NCBI GenBank assembly: GCA_026999335.1 | Contig: JALTPW010000195.1 | Span: 1-5,344 of the forward strand | Reading direction: 5' to 3' | From: Chromatiales bacterium | Lineage (GTDB): Bacteria; Pseudomonadota; Gammaproteobacteria; SZUA-152 | Length of the DNA: 5,344 nt | In this document: positions 4,073 through 5,344 of the stretch, piece after piece | How positions within the stretch are numbered: position 1 is the first letter of the stretch | Layout of the letters: each line of letters begins with the position of its first letter | The notes under the pieces: model-generated | Told to the model about the DNA's origin: nothing | The model's database searches: none | Seen by the model: the letters and a program-made list of their open reading frames with translations, nothing else | Position numbers and translations under genes: made by a program

Positions 4073-4600
4073 TCACACCTCCTTCTGGGTATCACGGGTG
4101 CGCTTGATGTAGTAATATACAGTGCTTATATGCCTGTTAAGCGCACGAGCAATCTCCCGTATGCTGTACCCATCAGCATACATGGTAAGTATTAACCTAC
4201 CCTCATCGGGACTTATCTTCCTGTAGTTGTGCACCCTCCCCCGCAGCTTTAGCTGCCTGCGCCTGACACGCTCATAGTGCATGCCAAGCGCCTGGGCAAC
4301 CTCATACGCATTATGCCCCCTGCGCAGCAAAATATCAACCATCCTGCGCAGACGCCTGTACTCCCCCGTATGCCTGCGCTTGTCAAGCTCCCTACCACAG
4401 GCACGCAGACACCTGCGCACCTGCTTATCTGCCGTACCTGTATATATATGCCACAGACATAACAGATATGTCTGCTCGGTGGCATCGCTGGTAAGCTCAA
4501 GTATTTCAGCCAGGTAGTCTGGCATCCCTGGCATAGGCAGCTCAGCCTGGGCACCACACGCCCTGCCAACCAAAACCCTTGCCGCTTCCTGTACGTGCAC
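4073..4600 (-). CDS. DNA-binding protein with two helix-turn-helix motifs, 175 aa
   Basis: The protein has two HTH-like segments. One is at about residues 95-117 (GHNAYEVAQALGMHYERV followed by basic residues). The second, at about 131-167, is the clearer: SPDEGRLILTMYADGYSIRE leads into IARALNRHISTVYYYIKR, the tri-helical Hin/resolvase or transposase-type pattern (IxxxYxxGxSxxEIAxxLxxxxSTVxxxI). The middle is strongly basic (RRHTGEYRRLRRM, VRRRQLKLRGRV). No recombinase catalytic domain is present, so a transcription regulator or DNA-packaging/maintenance protein is more likely than a recombinase. The start is GTG (4598-4600) with GGAGGTG 6 nt upstream. The N-terminal 60 residues are not recognisable. 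It is probably the element's own regulator. Confidence 0.82.
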   Translation of the reverse strand: MHVQEAARVLVGRACGAQAELPMPGMPDYLAEILELTSDATEQTYLLCLWHIYTGTADKQVRRCLRACGRELDKRRHTGEYRRLRRMVDILLRRGHNAYEVAQALGMHYERVRRRQLKLRGRVHNYRKISPDEGRLILTMYADGYSIREIARALNRHISTVYYYIKRTRDTQKEV

Positions 4601-4620
4601 TCTTTACACCTCCACAACTC

Positions 4621-4860
4621 TTATTCTTGTTTATCATATATAAGCTTTACGGTTGCATATATAGCAAGGGCAATCATGAGCAGCAGTATAAGCACCCCTG
4701 CAGCAGGCGGCAGCCCACTATCTATGTATATATCACTGCTGCAGGGTGCAGCAGGTGGTGGCATAAGCATAAGCTGTATAATGAAGAGCAGCAGCAACCC
4801 GATAAAAATACCTATCCCGGTAAAAGTAAAAAGAGAAATTATGTTTCTGGGTAGTTGCAT
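4621..4860 (-). CDS. Small two-pass membrane protein, 79 aa
   Basis: Hydrophobic segments lie at about residues 7-33 (core GIGIFIGLLLLFIIQLMLM) and 53-75 (core AGVLILLLMIALAIYATVKL). They are joined by a Pro-rich loop (PPPAAPCSSDIYIDSGLPPA) that may face outside, with a short charged tail YDKQE. The ATG at 4858-4860 is preferred because GGAAGTGA lies 5 nt upstream, spanning the TGA of the previous gene; an upstream GTG (4873-4875) lacks an SD. No family is recognised. Membrane helices with a proline loop fit a small structural or membrane-remodelling protein, but the function is open. Confidence 0.8.
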   Translation of the reverse strand: MQLPRNIISLFTFTGIGIFIGLLLLFIIQLMLMPPPAAPCSSDIYIDSGLPPAAGVLILLLMIALAIYATVKLIYDKQE

Positions 4861-4865
4861 TGGTA

Positions 4866-5057
4866 TCACTTCCACTGCACCAGCTTCATGTCAGCGAGCT
4901 TCCGTATTGCATCTATTAGCGTGTCGTAATGTGCCTCGCTTACCGTATGCTTCCAGAGGAACTCCTTGCACTTTTTGCTGCTCTCTACCGCCTTGGCAGC
5001 TTTAACCAGGGTAGCCAGCTCTTTTGGCAGGTAGCCATTGTATTCAGTGTACAGCAT
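4866..5057 (-). CDS. Hypothetical helical protein, 63 aa
   Basis: I do not recognise this protein. It starts MLYTEYNGYLPKELATLVKA and is mostly charged helix (AAKAVESSKKCKEFLWKH, SEAHYDTLIDAIRKLADMK), with a single Cys. The ATG overlaps the TAA of the preceding zinc-finger gene by one base (TAATG, 5055-5059), with GGAGGGTG a few bases upstream, so the two are likely translationally coupled. It has no membrane segment and no clear DNA-binding motif, although size and charge would suit a small protein-protein or nucleic-acid binding role. Confidence 0.78.
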   Translation of the reverse strand: MLYTEYNGYLPKELATLVKAAKAVESSKKCKEFLWKHTVSEAHYDTLIDAIRKLADMKLVQWK

Positions 5058-5212
5058 TACGCACCCTCCATTAACCTTATGGTCTTACCGCACTGTATGC
5101 ACAGCCCCGCCCTGCCTGTTGCGTCAGGTATTATGGCAGGGTGGTTGCACTTTGCCTGCTTGTTAAGCCTCTTTACTTCACGCCTCCACCCGTACATTAT
5201 ACCCTCATCCAT
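5057..5212 (-). CDS. Small zinc-finger protein, 51 aa; first gene of the right operon
   Basis: A 51-codon gene beginning MDEGIMYGWRREVKRLNKQA, followed by KCNHPAII and then GLCIQCGKTIRLMEGA. The CxH...CxxC arrangement (Cys22, His24, Cys38, Cys41), with a basic N-terminal helix and spacing of a small treble-clef or ribbon, points to one zinc site (inference). The ATG at 5210-5212 has AGGTGG about 5 nt upstream. The TATA box at 5246-5253 places the transcription start near 5223, giving a short leader. Being first in the operon and basic, it could bind nucleic acid. The name of a family cannot be given. Confidence 0.8.
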   Translation of the reverse strand: MDEGIMYGWRREVKRLNKQAKCNHPAIIPDATGRAGLCIQCGKTIRLMEGA

Positions 5213-5245
5213 CTGTACCACCTGCTACTATTATGTTGTTTCTAC

Positions 5246-5253
5246 TATATAAA
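5246..5253 (-). promoter_or_regulatory. TATA box of the right-hand operon
   Basis: On the minus strand the sequence AACCTTTATATAG contains a textbook archaeal TATA box (TTTATATA). The first start codon lies 34 nt downstream of the box, leaving room for a transcription start near 5223 and an SD. It is the only strong promoter between the right edge and 2898, so it probably drives all seven genes of the operon. Confidence 0.75.
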
Positions 5254-5255
5254 GG

Positions 5256-5344
5256 TTACGGTGGTAGATAAAATAAGCAAATATAAGCTTTGTTTTTATA
5301 AAATAAGAATTATTCATTTAAATCTTTTAGTTTTATTTAGTTTT
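5256..5344. promoter_or_regulatory. Very AT-rich intergenic region with a direct repeat
   Basis: No gene is seen. The 60 bases from 5281 contain only 8 G/C, far below the rest of the window. The ten-base sequence ATAAAATAAG occurs at 5268-5277 and again at 5298-5307, exactly 30 bp apart, upstream of the operon promoter. Other TATA-like stretches (5296-5302, 5318-5323) could serve a divergent gene beyond the right edge. Regulatory region, divergent promoter or replication origin are all possible. Confidence 0.45.

Noticed and set aside
1..5344. CRISPR array, insertion sequence or transposase
   Set aside because: No regularly spaced repeats, no terminal inverted repeats, and no catalytic DDE or serine-recombinase domain; the HTH protein has only the DNA-binding part.

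Overview
The window looks archaeal and most like part of a virus, provirus or other extrachromosomal element. Every supported gene lies on the minus strand. The three tRNAs lack an encoded CCA end. The promoters are TATA-box type (clearest at 5246-5253), and most genes have GGAGGTG Shine-Dalgarno (SD) sites. Genes are very small (28-182 codons), abut or overlap by 1-4 nt, and mostly resemble no family I can name. A euryarchaeal or methanogen/ANME-type host is my guess; the sequence does not prove it.

Reading in the direction of transcription (right to left): an AT-rich leader and TATA promoter (5213-5344) start a compact operon of seven genes, ending at 2898. These are a 51-aa zinc-finger protein, a 63-aa helical protein, a two-pass membrane protein, a protein with two helix-turn-helix (HTH) motifs, a 182-aa beta-rich protein with an acidic tail, and two ~100-aa proteins with beta-rich N-termini and helical C-termini.

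The middle of the window (2223 to ~2863) has no credible protein gene. It is GC-rich (63-67% in the lines I counted) and full of long complementary segments. These include a large H-type pseudoknot (10-bp and 11-bp perfect stems), a 12-bp long-range helix and several strong hairpins. The wobble pairs I found are G-U when the minus strand is read and would be C-A mismatches on the plus strand. A TATA-like box sits just upstream (2884-2891), and tRNA-Lys follows immediately downstream. I read this as a ~640-nt structured non-coding RNA, comparable in size, setting and tRNA linkage to the giant ornate RNAs GOLLD and ROOL of bacterial phages, but in an archaeal setting. This is the most notable item in the window.

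Downstream come tRNA-Lys(UUU), tRNA-Thr(UGU), a 49-aa Cys-rich protein, a 126-aa acidic protein, and a second, partly mispaired tRNA-Thr(UGU). A more AT-rich train of small genes then runs off the left edge: an 87-aa basic protein, a second two-pass membrane protein, a 95-aa protein, a DnaJ-type Cys-repeat protein, an 82-aa protein and a partial gene. The change in base composition around the RNA/tRNA block suggests a mosaic element.
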